Of a DNA stretch of 13,045 nt, positions 7,004-13,045 are shown piece after piece. This DNA is from Lachnospiraceae bacterium UBA3689 (lineage in GTDB: Bacteria; Bacillota; Clostridia; Lachnospirales; Lachnospiraceae). Each line of letters starts with the position of its first letter. Position 1 is the stretch's first letter. The notes beneath the pieces are model-generated. The model was not told the DNA's origin. It worked only from the letters and a program-made list of their open reading frames with translations, and did no database searches. The stretch is taken from the NCBI GenBank assembly GCA_002371465.1, contig DFIU01000003.1, positions 15,074 to 28,118 of the forward strand. The letters are read 5' to 3'. The position numbers and the translations under genes are program-made.

Positions 7004-7770
7004 AATGTCCAAACTGCGGCGGCAATCTTTCGTTGGAAGATAATTACTGCCCCTACTGCGGCAAGCCCAATGCACTTGCCCGCCGTCATGTCAGTGATAT
7101 GGAACAGTTTAAGCAGGACTACGAAAAGACCAAGGAGGAGGTCCGGGAAAGTCATTTGTCCGCAGGATTTTTCAAAGGTCTGATCGCCAGGGTGATTCTG
7201 CTGTCTGTTCTTGTGGTGGGGATCATCATTTCCCTGACTATGCTGAGGGACGTCTATTCCATCCGCTACAAGATGGAAATAAAGGATTCCACCAGGCACG
7301 CGGCGGAATATATGGATCAGCTGGAGGACTATCTGGGGGATGAGGACTATATCTCGGCTTACCAGTTCATGAAGATTCATGAGATGGATTTTATCCATGT
7401 CTATCAAAAATACAGCGCCGTCAGGTATGTTCTCTCTGAATATGACGACGTCTGCGATACCATCATGCAGATCGTCTTTCCCCGAAAATATGGGACCTAT
7501 GATGATCTGCCCAAGCAGCTTTCGGATTCCCTGCGTGAGTTTTATAAAAGCGGGAAGCGCAGAGGTACCTATCTCGGCGAGGACATGGTAGCATATCAGC
7601 AGTTTACCCGGCAGCACTACGAAAAGATGAAGGACCGGATCAACGAACTGCTGGTGACGTATCTGGATCTGAGTAAGGAACAGGCAGAGAGTCTGGAAGA
7701 GAAGTCGGACGCCAACCGCTATCTGATCATTGAGGAGGCTGTAAATGAGAAAATCAAGAGAGAAGACTAA
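7000..7770 (+). CDS. Zinc-ribbon single-pass membrane protein of unknown function (second of three)
   Basis: The 256-residue protein begins directly with a zinc ribbon: Cys3, Cys6, Cys17 and Cys20 (MKCPNCGG ... YCPYCGKPN). A charged helical linker follows, then one membrane helix at about residues 61-82 (LIARVILLSVLVVGIIISLT). The last 170 residues are charged, Tyr-rich and probably helical. The domain order is the same as in the upstream protein, and the parts after the membrane share a loose pattern (DQL..Y..D.DY), which suggests distant paralogy. A GGAGGG site at 6988-6993 lies within the previous coding sequence, and the genes overlap by four bases. The ribbon may bind nucleic acid or a protein partner; the sequence does not decide. 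Confidence 0.84.
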   Translation: MKCPNCGGNLSLEDNYCPYCGKPNALARRHVSDMEQFKQDYEKTKEEVRESHLSAGFFKGLIARVILLSVLVVGIIISLTMLRDVYSIRYKMEIKDSTRHAAEYMDQLEDYLGDEDYISAYQFMKIHEMDFIHVYQKYSAVRYVLSEYDDVCDTIMQIVFPRKYGTYDDLPKQLSDSLREFYKSGKRRGTYLGEDMVAYQQFTRQHYEKMKDRINELLVTYLDLSKEQAESLEEKSDANRYLIIEEAVNEKIKRED

Positions 7771-8179
7771 CGAGCGGGGCAGAGGCATCCTGTTGCTCTT
7801 AAATGTCTCGATCGTGCTTGCGGCGGTGATCTTTCTCGTCAGCCTGGGCAGTCTGGTCAGTCGGATCAGAAGACCGGCGGGCGGCTATTCGGAAGATCTT
7901 GCCATCTATAACCTTGAAAATCAGGACTTTGAGTACATGATCCGCAGCTACATCAACTATGGCCGGGGCGCGCAGGAGATCAAAGATCGCGACGAAACCG
8001 AATATGTCGCCCAGTACGCCCTGGCGGCATTTTACTATAAGGCGGCGGAAAAGACCGGGAATACCAAAGAAAAGGATGATCAGCTTGAAAATATGAAAGA
8101 CGCTGCCGGTCAGCTCACTGAGCTGAAGGGCAGCATGGAAGATATCAACCGGATCCTGGGGATTGATCCGGAAAGATAG
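7745..8179 (+). CDS. Small single-pass membrane protein of unknown function (third of three)
   Basis: The 144-residue protein has a short basic N-terminus, one membrane segment at about residues 14-37 (GILLLLNVSIVLAAVIFLVS) and a charged helical C-terminal part of about 100 residues. It has no zinc ribbon, unlike its two upstream neighbours. The segment around NLENQDFEYMIRSY resembles the region just after the membrane helix of the other two, so it may be a ribbonless paralogue. Its GAGGAGG site (7732-7738) and first 26 bases lie inside the second gene, which implies tight co-translation. The hydrophobic stretch could also act as an uncleaved signal anchor. No function can be assigned. Confidence 0.78.
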   Translation: MRKSREKTNERGRGILLLLNVSIVLAAVIFLVSLGSLVSRIRRPAGGYSEDLAIYNLENQDFEYMIRSYINYGRGAQEIKDRDETEYVAQYALAAFYYKAAEKTGNTKEKDDQLENMKDAAGQLTELKGSMEDINRILGIDPER

Positions 8180-8254
8180 ATAAGGACTTAAAAGACAGAC
8201 CGACTGTATAGGAATTTACCTCTGTCAGTAGCTTACATTGATTGCTGATTACAT

Positions 8255-8297
8255 AACAGCCCGGATATGGGGAAATGTCCCCTGTATCCGGGCTGTT
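8255..8297. other. Long hairpin between convergent genes, without a U tract
   Basis: AACAGCCCGGATA (8255-8267) pairs perfectly with TATCCGGGCTGTT (8285-8297). An inner GGGGA/TCCCC stem (8269-8273 and 8278-8282) encloses a 4-base loop. Neither strand has a T run after the stem. It lies 75 bases after the zinc-ribbon operon and 80 bases before the end of the convergent DUF1846 gene. A bidirectional terminator or 3'-end stabiliser is the simplest reading; a short palindromic repeat element is the alternative. Confidence 0.6.
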
Positions 8298-8341
8298 GTA
8301 CTCATAAGATCAGACTTCCTGCAAGATCGGGGGAAGTTCAG

Positions 8342-8369
8342 CATCATGAGTGGTTTGAAAAACCTGATG
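8342..8369. other. Short bulged hairpin next to the DUF1846 stop codon
   Basis: CATCA (8342-8346) pairs with TGATG (8365-8369) and GGTTT (8352-8356) with AAACC (8360-8364), with a 5-base bulge at 8347-8351 and a 3-base loop. It starts 7 bases after the end of the minus-strand gene. It lacks a T tract, so it is at best a helper structure for transcript ends. Confidence 0.3.
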
Positions 8370-8376
8370 GGCAGAT

Positions 8377-9861
8377 TTACTTATGGTAGAGTTTCTTACT
8401 CTCGTAGGTCGGCTCGCAGGTCAGATTGATACCGAGCTCTTTAAAGACCCGCTCATCGATCTGGGAGAGGATAACTGTGGAGTGCGCCTCCAGGGACTTA
8501 AGGGAGGGGACGGCCTCCAGGGCCTTTCTGGCATTTTCATTGCTGACTCCGGCTATGGTCAGGGCAATCAGGATCTCATTTAAGTGAAGCAGGGAGCTGT
8601 GGTCGCCCAAGGTCTCCACTTTCAGTTTTTTGACCGGCTCGATGAAATCCGGGGAGATCAGTTCGACGCTGTCCGGGATGCCCGCCAGGTACTTGAGGGC
8701 GTTTAGGAGCAGGGCGCTCGACGCACCGAGCAGCTCGCTGGTTCTGCCGGTTAAAATGGTGCCGTCCGGCATTTCCATGGCAGCGGCGGGATTGCCGGTT
8801 TGCTCCGCCTTGATGTTGGCAGCGGCGACGACCGGTCGGTCGGAAATGGTGATGCCAGCTTTTTTCATGAGCAGGGTGATCTTCCGGATAGGAGCTTCGC
8901 CGGCATTTCCTTTCCGATGCTCGCACTCCGCCTGATAGTAGCGGCGGATGATTTCCTGGTTGGCGGCGGCGCTGACCGCTTCGTCGTCAAAGATGCAGGA
9001 GCCCGCCATGTTGACGCCCATGTCGGTCGGGGACTTGTAGGGGGATTTGCCGGAAATCTTCTCAAACATGGCATTTAAGACCGGGAAGACCTCCACGTCG
9101 CGGTTGTAGTTGACGACGGTCTTGCCGTATGCCTCCAGATGGAAGGGGTCGATCATGTTGACGTCGTTGAGATCGGCTGTCGCCGCTTCGTAGGCGAGAT
9201 TGACCGGGTGGTTGAGGGGCAGATCCCAGATGGGGAAGGTCTCGAACTTGGCGTAGCCGGCTTCGACTCCCCGCTTGTGTTCGTGGTAGAGCTGACTTAA
9301 GCAGGTCGCCATCTTTCCGGAACCCGGTCCCGGGGCGGTGATGACGACGAGAGGCTTGCTGGTCTCGATGAAATCGTTGTGACCGAAGCCCTCATCACTG
9401 AAAATAAGGGGAATGTTGGAGGGGTAGCCCTCAATCGGATAGTGGCGGTAGACCTTAAGTCCTAAAGCTTTCAGTTTCTTTTCATAGGTGACGGCTGCCG
9501 GCTGGTCGGCAAAGCGGGTCAGGACGACGGAGCTGACCAAAAGTCCCTCTCCGGTGAAGGCGTCGATCAGGCGCAGGACGTCCATGTCGTAGGTGATGCC
9601 CAGGTCGCCGCGAACCTTATTTTTCTCAATATCGGCGGCGTTGATGACGATGACGATCTCCGCCTGGCCCCGCAGCTCCTTGAGCATGGTGATCTTGGAA
9701 TCGGGTTGAAAGCCCGGCAGGACGCGGGAGGCGTGATAGTCGTCAAAGAGCTTGCCTCCGAACTCCAGGTATAGTTTGCCTCCGAATTTACTGATGCGGT
9801 CGCGGATATGCTCCGACTGAGTTTTCAGATATTTGTCGTTATCGAAGCCGATTTTGCTCAT
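8377..9861 (-). CDS. DUF1846 (UPF0371) family protein
   Basis: The 494-residue protein begins MSKIGFDNDKYLKTQSEHI and continues HIRDRISKFGGKLYLEFGGK and DDYHASRVLPGF, the hallmark opening of the DUF1846/UPF0371 family found in Firmicutes and some Actinobacteria. Its length fits the family (about 490-505). A glycine-rich loop, APGPGSGKMA at residues 176-185, resembles a nucleotide-binding P-loop, though no Walker B motif is obvious. The biochemical role is not established as far as I know. I chose the ATG at 9861-9859, which has a GAGGAG site at 9868-9873, over the in-frame ATG 39 bases upstream, whose extra 13 residues are polar and not family-like. It diverges from murI and converges on the zinc-ribbon operon, so it is probably transcribed alone. 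Confidence 0.92.
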   Translation of the reverse strand: MSKIGFDNDKYLKTQSEHIRDRISKFGGKLYLEFGGKLFDDYHASRVLPGFQPDSKITMLKELRGQAEIVIVINAADIEKNKVRGDLGITYDMDVLRLIDAFTGEGLLVSSVVLTRFADQPAAVTYEKKLKALGLKVYRHYPIEGYPSNIPLIFSDEGFGHNDFIETSKPLVVITAPGPGSGKMATCLSQLYHEHKRGVEAGYAKFETFPIWDLPLNHPVNLAYEAATADLNDVNMIDPFHLEAYGKTVVNYNRDVEVFPVLNAMFEKISGKSPYKSPTDMGVNMAGSCIFDDEAVSAAANQEIIRRYYQAECEHRKGNAGEAPIRKITLLMKKAGITISDRPVVAAANIKAEQTGNPAAAMEMPDGTILTGRTSELLGASSALLLNALKYLAGIPDSVELISPDFIEPVKKLKVETLGDHSSLLHLNEILIALTIAGVSNENARKALEAVPSLKSLEAHSTVILSQIDERVFKELGINLTCEPTYESKKLYHK

Positions 9862-9944
9862 GTTGGTCTCCTCATTTTTTCTATCATTCCGATCATCCAA
9901 AGGGAAGATGCGGAAACACTTCTTCTTATCTTATTACAGGGTCT

Positions 9945-9975
9945 GTGACACGCGCAAGAAATTTTGTTATATAAT
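9945..9975 (+). promoter_or_regulatory. Promoter of the murI-nudC operon
   Basis: GTGACA (9945-9950) precedes an AT-rich -10 region. TATATA (9968-9973) lies 17 bases downstream with an upstream TG at extended -10 spacing (9965-9966), and a perfect TATAAT at 9970-9975 lies 19 bases downstream. Either gives a transcription start about 25-30 bases before the murI start codon. Confidence 0.6.
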
Positions 9976-10005
9976 AATAGGACTAACAAAAGCGGGTGAA
10001 GGAAT

Positions 10006-10791
10006 ATGCAGGTCTACCACAACTATATCGGCGTCTTTGATTCGGGAGTCGGCGGGATCAGTGTCTTAAAGGAGCTGACCAAAGAGCTGCCGCAGGAGGA
10101 TTTTCTCTTCTTCGGTGATTCGGCAAATGCGCCTTACGGCGAAAAATCCACGGAGGAAATCCAAAGGCTCTCGATGAACATCGCGGACCGGATGGTGGAA
10201 AATGGGGTTAAGGCGATTGTGATTGCCTGCAATACGGCGACATCCGCCGCTGCTCTGCTTATTCGGAACAAATATCAAAAAGACATCCCCATTATCGGCG
10301 TCGAACCGGCATTGAAACCGGCAGCGGAGGCGGACGAGGGGCGGGACAGCCGCATCCTGGTGATGGCTACACCCGCGACCCTAAGGATGGATAAATTCCA
10401 GAAGCTGGAAAAGCGGCTGGAGGGGGAAGCTGAGTTTTTGCCGGTTCCGTGTGCCGGTCTTGCCTCCCGGATTGAGCAGGGGCATTTTGAAGAGCCGGAC
10501 CTAAAGGACCTGCTGAAAAGGCTGATCGGATCCTACAAGGGGCAGGTGGACGGAATTGTGCTGGGCTGCACCCACTATCCCTTTGTCAAAAAGCAGATTC
10601 AGGAAGTGATGGGGCCGGTTCCCCTCTATGACGGAGGACGGGGGACGGCGCGGGAACTTAAAAGAGCGCTGACAGGGCGGGGACTTTTAAAGAAGGCCCC
10701 CACACCGGGGCAGGTCGTTCTTTCGTCCAGCTTGAAGACCCCGGAAATGAAGACCCTATACAGCTGGTTATATAAGGAGGCTGAACTATGA
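10006..10791 (+). CDS. murI: Glutamate racemase
   Basis: The enzyme interconverts L- and D-glutamate in the cytoplasm, supplying D-glutamate for peptidoglycan. The 261 residues match the family length. The N-terminal IGVFDSGVGGISVLKEL motif carries the conserved Asp12 and Ser13, and FFGDSANAPYGEK follows. The two catalytic cysteines lie in ACNTATS (Cys75) and GCTHYPFV (Cys188). The start at 10006 has a purine-rich GAAGGA site that is rather close (two bases), so initiation may be modest. No later ATG is possible without losing the FDSGVGG motif. It diverges from the DUF1846 gene and overlaps nudC by ATGA. No other cell-wall genes are in view. Confidence 0.96.
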   Translation: MQVYHNYIGVFDSGVGGISVLKELTKELPQEDFLFFGDSANAPYGEKSTEEIQRLSMNIADRMVENGVKAIVIACNTATSAAALLIRNKYQKDIPIIGVEPALKPAAEADEGRDSRILVMATPATLRMDKFQKLEKRLEGEAEFLPVPCAGLASRIEQGHFEEPDLKDLLKRLIGSYKGQVDGIVLGCTHYPFVKKQIQEVMGPVPLYDGGRGTARELKRALTGRGLLKKAPTPGQVVLSSSLKTPEMKTLYSWLYKEAEL

Positions 10792-11627
10792 TACAGGATA
10801 TTGCACCGCATCGCTTAAGAAATGAATTCCTGCCGGGGAAAAAAGCCCGGGAGGATGATCTGGTTTTTCATTTTAATGCAAATGGTCTTCTGGTCCATCA
10901 GACCGAGGAAGGAACTATGCTGCCCAGGCGGCGGGACCTGCCCCGGAATCTGACGATTCAGTACATCTTCCGGGTTGACGATCATGACTATTACATGGTC
11001 AAGGCGGATGAGATCCAGATGCCGGAGGGCTGGATCTATATGGGTATGAGAGATATCCGGCGCAAGGCTCACCTGCCCAAGCACTTTCTCTACGCGGTCA
11101 TCACCGGCTTTCACCTTGCCCATTGGTACCGGGACAACGCCTTTTGCGGTAGATGCGGCACAGAGCTGGTCTGGGCAAAGGACGAGCGGGCTTTAGACTG
11201 CCCCAAGTGCGGCAGGCGCATTTACCCCAGAATCAACCCGGCTGTCATTGTTGCGGTCACTAATGGGGATCGGCTGCTCTTGACCAAGTACGCCAACCGG
11301 CCGGTCACGGACTATGCCCTGGTTGCGGGCTTTACCGAAATCGGCGAGTCCTTTGAGGGGACAGTTCGCCGGGAGGTGATGGAGGAAGTGGGGCTTAAGG
11401 TCAAGCATATCCGCTACTACAAGTCCCAGCCCTGGGGCTTTGCCGACGACATTCTGGTGGGCTATTTCTGTGATGTGGACGGCGATCCGACTATCAGGAT
11501 GGATGAGAGCGAACTGAAAGTCGCCAAGTGGGTACAAAGAGACGGGATCATTCTGCAGAAGGACGACTTGTCTCTGACCAATGAAATGATGATGAAGTTT
11601 AAGCTGGGCAAGGAACCGAAGGAATAA
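10788..11627 (+). CDS. nudC: NADH pyrophosphatase / NAD(H) Nudix hydrolase, NudC type
   Basis: The 279-residue protein has an N-terminal domain, then a zinc ribbon (Cys120, Cys123, Cys138, Cys141), then a Nudix domain. The Nudix box at residues 181-203 (GFTEIGE ... REVMEEVGL) fits GX5EX7REUXEEXGU completely, so the metal-binding glutamates are present. SQPW at 213-216 is the NudC signature. It is followed by GFADD instead of the PFPxS of the E. coli enzyme. The family cleaves NAD(H) to NMN(H) and AMP and in several bacteria removes NAD caps from RNA 5' ends. AAGGAGG at 10774-10780 and the four-base overlap with murI show translational coupling. A terminator follows. Confidence 0.93.
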   Translation: MIQDIAPHRLRNEFLPGKKAREDDLVFHFNANGLLVHQTEEGTMLPRRRDLPRNLTIQYIFRVDDHDYYMVKADEIQMPEGWIYMGMRDIRRKAHLPKHFLYAVITGFHLAHWYRDNAFCGRCGTELVWAKDERALDCPKCGRRIYPRINPAVIVAVTNGDRLLLTKYANRPVTDYALVAGFTEIGESFEGTVRREVMEEVGLKVKHIRYYKSQPWGFADDILVGYFCDVDGDPTIRMDESELKVAKWVQRDGIILQKDDLSLTNEMMMKFKLGKEPKE

Positions 11628-11658
11628 ATCTTGTTCGCGTGGGATAAAGGGAATATAA

Positions 11659-11695
11659 GTGCCCTGGAACGGTTGTAAGTTCCGGGGCATTTTTT
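11659..11695 (+). terminator. Intrinsic terminator of murI-nudC
   Basis: GTGCCCTGGAAC (11659-11670) pairs with GTTCCGGGGCAT (11679-11690) over 12 bases including two G-U pairs. It has an 8-base loop and a T run through 11695. It lies 31 bases after the nudC stop. Confidence 0.88.
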
Positions 11696-11779
11696 ATAGA
11701 AGGGACAGCTAAGTCTGCCTGAAGAGGAAAATCATAAAAATCACCAGTAGGAAAAGATTTTGTTATCCGTTCATAAAAA

Positions 11780-11806
11780 ATAGCACTCGACCATTGACAG
11801 TGCTAA
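11780..11806. promoter_or_regulatory. CIRCE element (HrcA operator) of the first hsp20 gene
   Basis: The arms ATAGCACTC (11780-11788) and CAGTGCTAA (11798-11806) are separated by exactly 9 bases. This matches the CIRCE consensus TTAGCACTC-N9-GAGTGCTAA at 16 of 18 arm positions. HrcA binds this element and releases it under heat stress. The right arm overlaps the -35 box of the promoter. Confidence 0.9.
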
Positions 11807-11822
11807 CAAGCGGTGTTATAAC
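11794..11822 (+). promoter_or_regulatory. Sigma-A promoter of the first hsp20 gene
   Basis: A perfect TTGACA (11794-11799) and TATAAC (11817-11822) are 17 bases apart. The -35 box uses the last four spacer bases and the first two right-arm bases of the CIRCE element, so HrcA binding and polymerase binding exclude each other. Confidence 0.88.
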
Positions 11823-11939
11823 ATAAATAGAACAAAGGAAGGGGGATTAAAAGAAAGGTCCTTCCCAAGTTCCGGCAACAATTCACGACACAGATCCTGA
11901 GAAGTCAGAATGCTGCATGTTAAAAAGGAGGTTTTCGTT

Positions 11940-12365
11940 ATGTTAACACCTAGTCTTTTTGATGATCATTTCTTTGACAATGCGTTGAAGATGCCGGCAG
12001 TATCAAAGTTCTTCCACATGAATGACCGCGTCATGAACACGGACATCAAGGAACTGGATGACCACTATGAGATGGCGATGGAGCTTCCGGGTTACAAGAA
12101 GGAAGATGTCAAGGCAGCCCTTGAGGGAGGCTATCTGACTATCCGCGCGAAGCGCGAGGAGGAGAAGAACGATCAGGACGAAAATGGCAAGTATCTTCGC
12201 CGCGAGCGCTGCTCCGGCATGGTGGAGAGAAGTTTCTACGTCGGTGAAGAGGTGAAACAGGAGGATATTAAAGCTAAATTTGAAAACGGGATCCTGACCA
12301 TTCGGATTCCGAAGGCGGAATCGGTAGAAGAGGACCATGCAGAAGAGAGGATTCTGATTGAGTAA
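11940..12365 (+). CDS. Hsp20 / alpha-crystallin small heat shock protein (first copy)
   Basis: The 141-residue protein is an ATP-independent chaperone that binds unfolding proteins in the cytoplasm as an oligomer. The alpha-crystallin domain runs from about residue 34 (DIKELDDHYEMAMELPGYKK) to about 126. It includes the signature FENGILTIRIPK near its end. The C-terminus ends ERILIE, an I-x-I motif that in this family docks onto neighbouring dimers. I chose the ATG at 11940, preceded by AAGGAGG at 11925-11931, over the in-frame ATG at 11910. The sequence from MLTPSLFDDHFF aligns with the start of the second copy, and the extra ten residues would include the ribosome binding site. It has its own CIRCE-controlled promoter. 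Confidence 0.94.
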   Translation: MLTPSLFDDHFFDNALKMPAVSKFFHMNDRVMNTDIKELDDHYEMAMELPGYKKEDVKAALEGGYLTIRAKREEEKNDQDENGKYLRRERCSGMVERSFYVGEEVKQEDIKAKFENGILTIRIPKAESVEEDHAEERILIE

Positions 12366-12381
12366 AGTCCTGGGGATAGGG

Positions 12382-12420
12382 ATCATAAAGGCAAAATATA
12401 GTTTATAAAAACTTTATGAT
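12382..12420 (+). terminator. Possible weak terminator after the first hsp20 gene
   Basis: ATCATAAAG (12382-12390) pairs with CTTTATGAT (12412-12420), a 9-base AT-rich stem with a 21-base loop, followed by a T-rich but interrupted stretch (TCTTTATACTTT). It lies just before the second CIRCE. The low G+C and large loop make termination uncertain. Confidence 0.35.
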
Positions 12421-12434
12421 TCTTTATACTTTAA

Positions 12435-12461
12435 TTAGCACTCAACGGTTGACAGTGCTAA
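12435..12461. promoter_or_regulatory. CIRCE element (HrcA operator) of the second hsp20 gene
   Basis: TTAGCACTC (12435-12443) and CAGTGCTAA (12453-12461) flank a 9-base spacer and match the CIRCE consensus at 17 of 18 arm positions. The single deviation, C for G at the start of the right arm, is shared with the upstream element. Confidence 0.93.
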
Positions 12462-12477
12462 CAGCACATGATATAAA
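12449..12477 (+). promoter_or_regulatory. Sigma-A promoter of the second hsp20 gene
   Basis: A perfect TTGACA (12449-12454) and TATAAA (12472-12477) are 17 bases apart. The layout is the same as at the first gene, with the -35 box embedded in the CIRCE right half. Confidence 0.88.
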
Positions 12478-12526
12478 TAACTTGTCCAAAGGATTTTGAT
12501 TCATGATGATGCAAATAAACCAGTAA

Positions 12527-12544
12527 TCCGGAGTTTGGTCCGGA
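12527..12544 (+). other. 5' leader hairpin just before the second hsp20 ribosome binding site
   Basis: TCCGGA (12527-12532) pairs with TCCGGA (12539-12544) around a 6-base loop, ending five bases before AAGGAGG (12550-12556). The site itself is not sequestered in this stem. It may stabilise the mRNA or set ribosome access. The sequence does not show a clear RNA thermometer. Confidence 0.3.
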
Positions 12545-12563
12545 ATTTTAAGGAGGATCGTAT

Positions 12564-12995
12564 ATGTTAGTACCGAGCTTATTTAATGACCATTTTGTCA
12601 ATGATTTCTTTGAAAGCGCATTTGACCGTACCCCGTCTTTATTTCACGCGAGCGGCAGCACCCAGATGGCGTCCGATATTAAGGAATTCAAGGACCACTA
12701 TGAAATGTCCCTGGAACTGCCGGGCTTTGAAAAGGAAAATGTCACCGCTTCCTTAAAGGACGGTTATCTGACTATCGACGCTTCCCGCAAGGAGGAGTCG
12801 TCTGAAGAGAACAGCTTTACCTTAATCCGCCGCGAACGTTTTGTCGGTCAGTTGGAGCGGACCTTCTACGTTGGCGAAGATGTTAAGCAGGAAGATATCA
12901 AGGCGAAGTTTGAAAATGGCGTCCTGACGGTTCAGGTCCCCAAGGTGGACTATAATCCTGAACTGGAAACGGCCAGAAGCATCGCGATCGAATAA
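12564..12995 (+). CDS. Hsp20 / alpha-crystallin small heat shock protein (second copy)
   Basis: The 143-residue protein begins MLVPSLFNDHFVNDFFESAF, and its alpha-crystallin domain spans about residues 36-127 (DIKEFKDHYEMSLELPGFEK through FENGVLTVQVPK). It ends RSIAIE, again with a C-terminal I-x-I motif. It shares with the first copy the block VKQEDIKAKFENG and a similar N-terminus, so the two are clearly paralogues. The N-terminal arm and the loop before LIRRERF have diverged, which could give different oligomers or clients. Both products are expected to be cytoplasmic holdases. AAGGAGG at 12550-12556 gives ideal spacing. It has its own CIRCE-controlled promoter rather than depending on read-through from the first copy. 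Confidence 0.95.
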   Translation: MLVPSLFNDHFVNDFFESAFDRTPSLFHASGSTQMASDIKEFKDHYEMSLELPGFEKENVTASLKDGYLTIDASRKEESSEENSFTLIRRERFVGQLERTFYVGEDVKQEDIKAKFENGVLTVQVPKVDYNPELETARSIAIE

Positions 12996-13045
12996 GAAAC
13001 CACAACCCTTTGTTTACCCAACCTCCCTAAAACAGGCGGGGGCTG

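Larger units (their letters stand above)
11628..11939. other. Intergenic region between nudC and the first hsp20 gene
   Basis: This 312-base spacer contains the nudC terminator (11659-11695), about 80 AT-rich bases with nothing recognisable, and the CIRCE-promoter unit (11780-11822). A leader of about 110 bases follows, with a possible weak hairpin between GGAAGG (11837-11842) and CCTTCC (11860-11865). It ends in the AAGGAGG site of hsp20 at 11925-11931. Confidence 0.7.

Noticed and set aside
6925..7788. 287-codon minus-strand open frame over the second zinc-ribbon gene
   Set aside because: It is antisense to a gene with a zinc ribbon, good ribosome binding site and operon overlaps. It shows no domain of its own and no convincing ribosome binding site.
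8238..8429. 63-codon plus-strand open frame
   Set aside because: It covers the long hairpin and the end of the convergent DUF1846 gene and lacks a ribosome binding site.
12478..12563. RNA thermometer (fourU or ROSE type) in the second hsp20 leader
   Set aside because: The AAGGAGG site is not convincingly paired with a U-rich element. The visible stem at 12527-12544 lies upstream of it, and CIRCE already explains heat control.
12996..13045. Possible terminator after the second hsp20 gene (CCTCCCT ... AGGCGGGGG)
   Set aside because: The pairing is imperfect and the sequence ends before any T run could be seen.

Overview
The window looks like chromosomal DNA from a Gram-positive anaerobe of the Clostridia, most likely Lachnospiraceae or a close relative. 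The reasons are strong AAGGAGG ribosome binding sites in front of most genes, sigma-A type promoters, a lipoprotein solute-binding protein, HrcA/CIRCE control of small heat shock genes, a cellobiose phosphorylase close to the clostridial type, and moderate G+C coding DNA separated by AT-rich spacers. Assignment to a genus is not possible from the sequence alone. I see no tRNA, rRNA, CRISPR array, IS element or phage gene.

Region 1 (1-5910) is a cello-oligosaccharide uptake and phosphorolysis locus. A cellobiose phosphorylase gene (minus strand, its 3' half lies beyond the window) diverges from a LacI-family regulator, which is followed by a CUT1-type ABC importer: a lipoprotein binding protein and two permeases. 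Two copies of a LacI-type operator-like 14-mer lie in the divergent intergenic region, one on each gene's side. A hairpin terminator between the binding protein and the first permease probably lowers permease expression. No ABC ATPase is present, so a shared ATPase encoded elsewhere is expected. A strong intrinsic terminator closes the operon.

Region 2 (about 6024-8376) holds three tightly overlapping genes of unknown function. Two encode an N-terminal four-cysteine zinc ribbon, one membrane helix and a long helical C-terminal part; the third has the membrane helix and helical part but no ribbon. They look like divergent paralogues and are the least explained part of the window. They converge on the next gene across a long hairpin that has no U tract.

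Region 3 (8377-11695) is housekeeping: a DUF1846/UPF0371 family gene (minus strand), diverging from a murI-nudC pair (glutamate racemase and NADH pyrophosphatase) with an ATGA overlap and a clear terminator.

Region 4 (11696-13045) contains two tandem Hsp20 small heat shock genes. Each has its own promoter, whose perfect TTGACA -35 box is built into a CIRCE element, so HrcA binding should directly block the promoter. The two promoters share an almost identical design, consistent with duplication of the whole promoter-gene unit.
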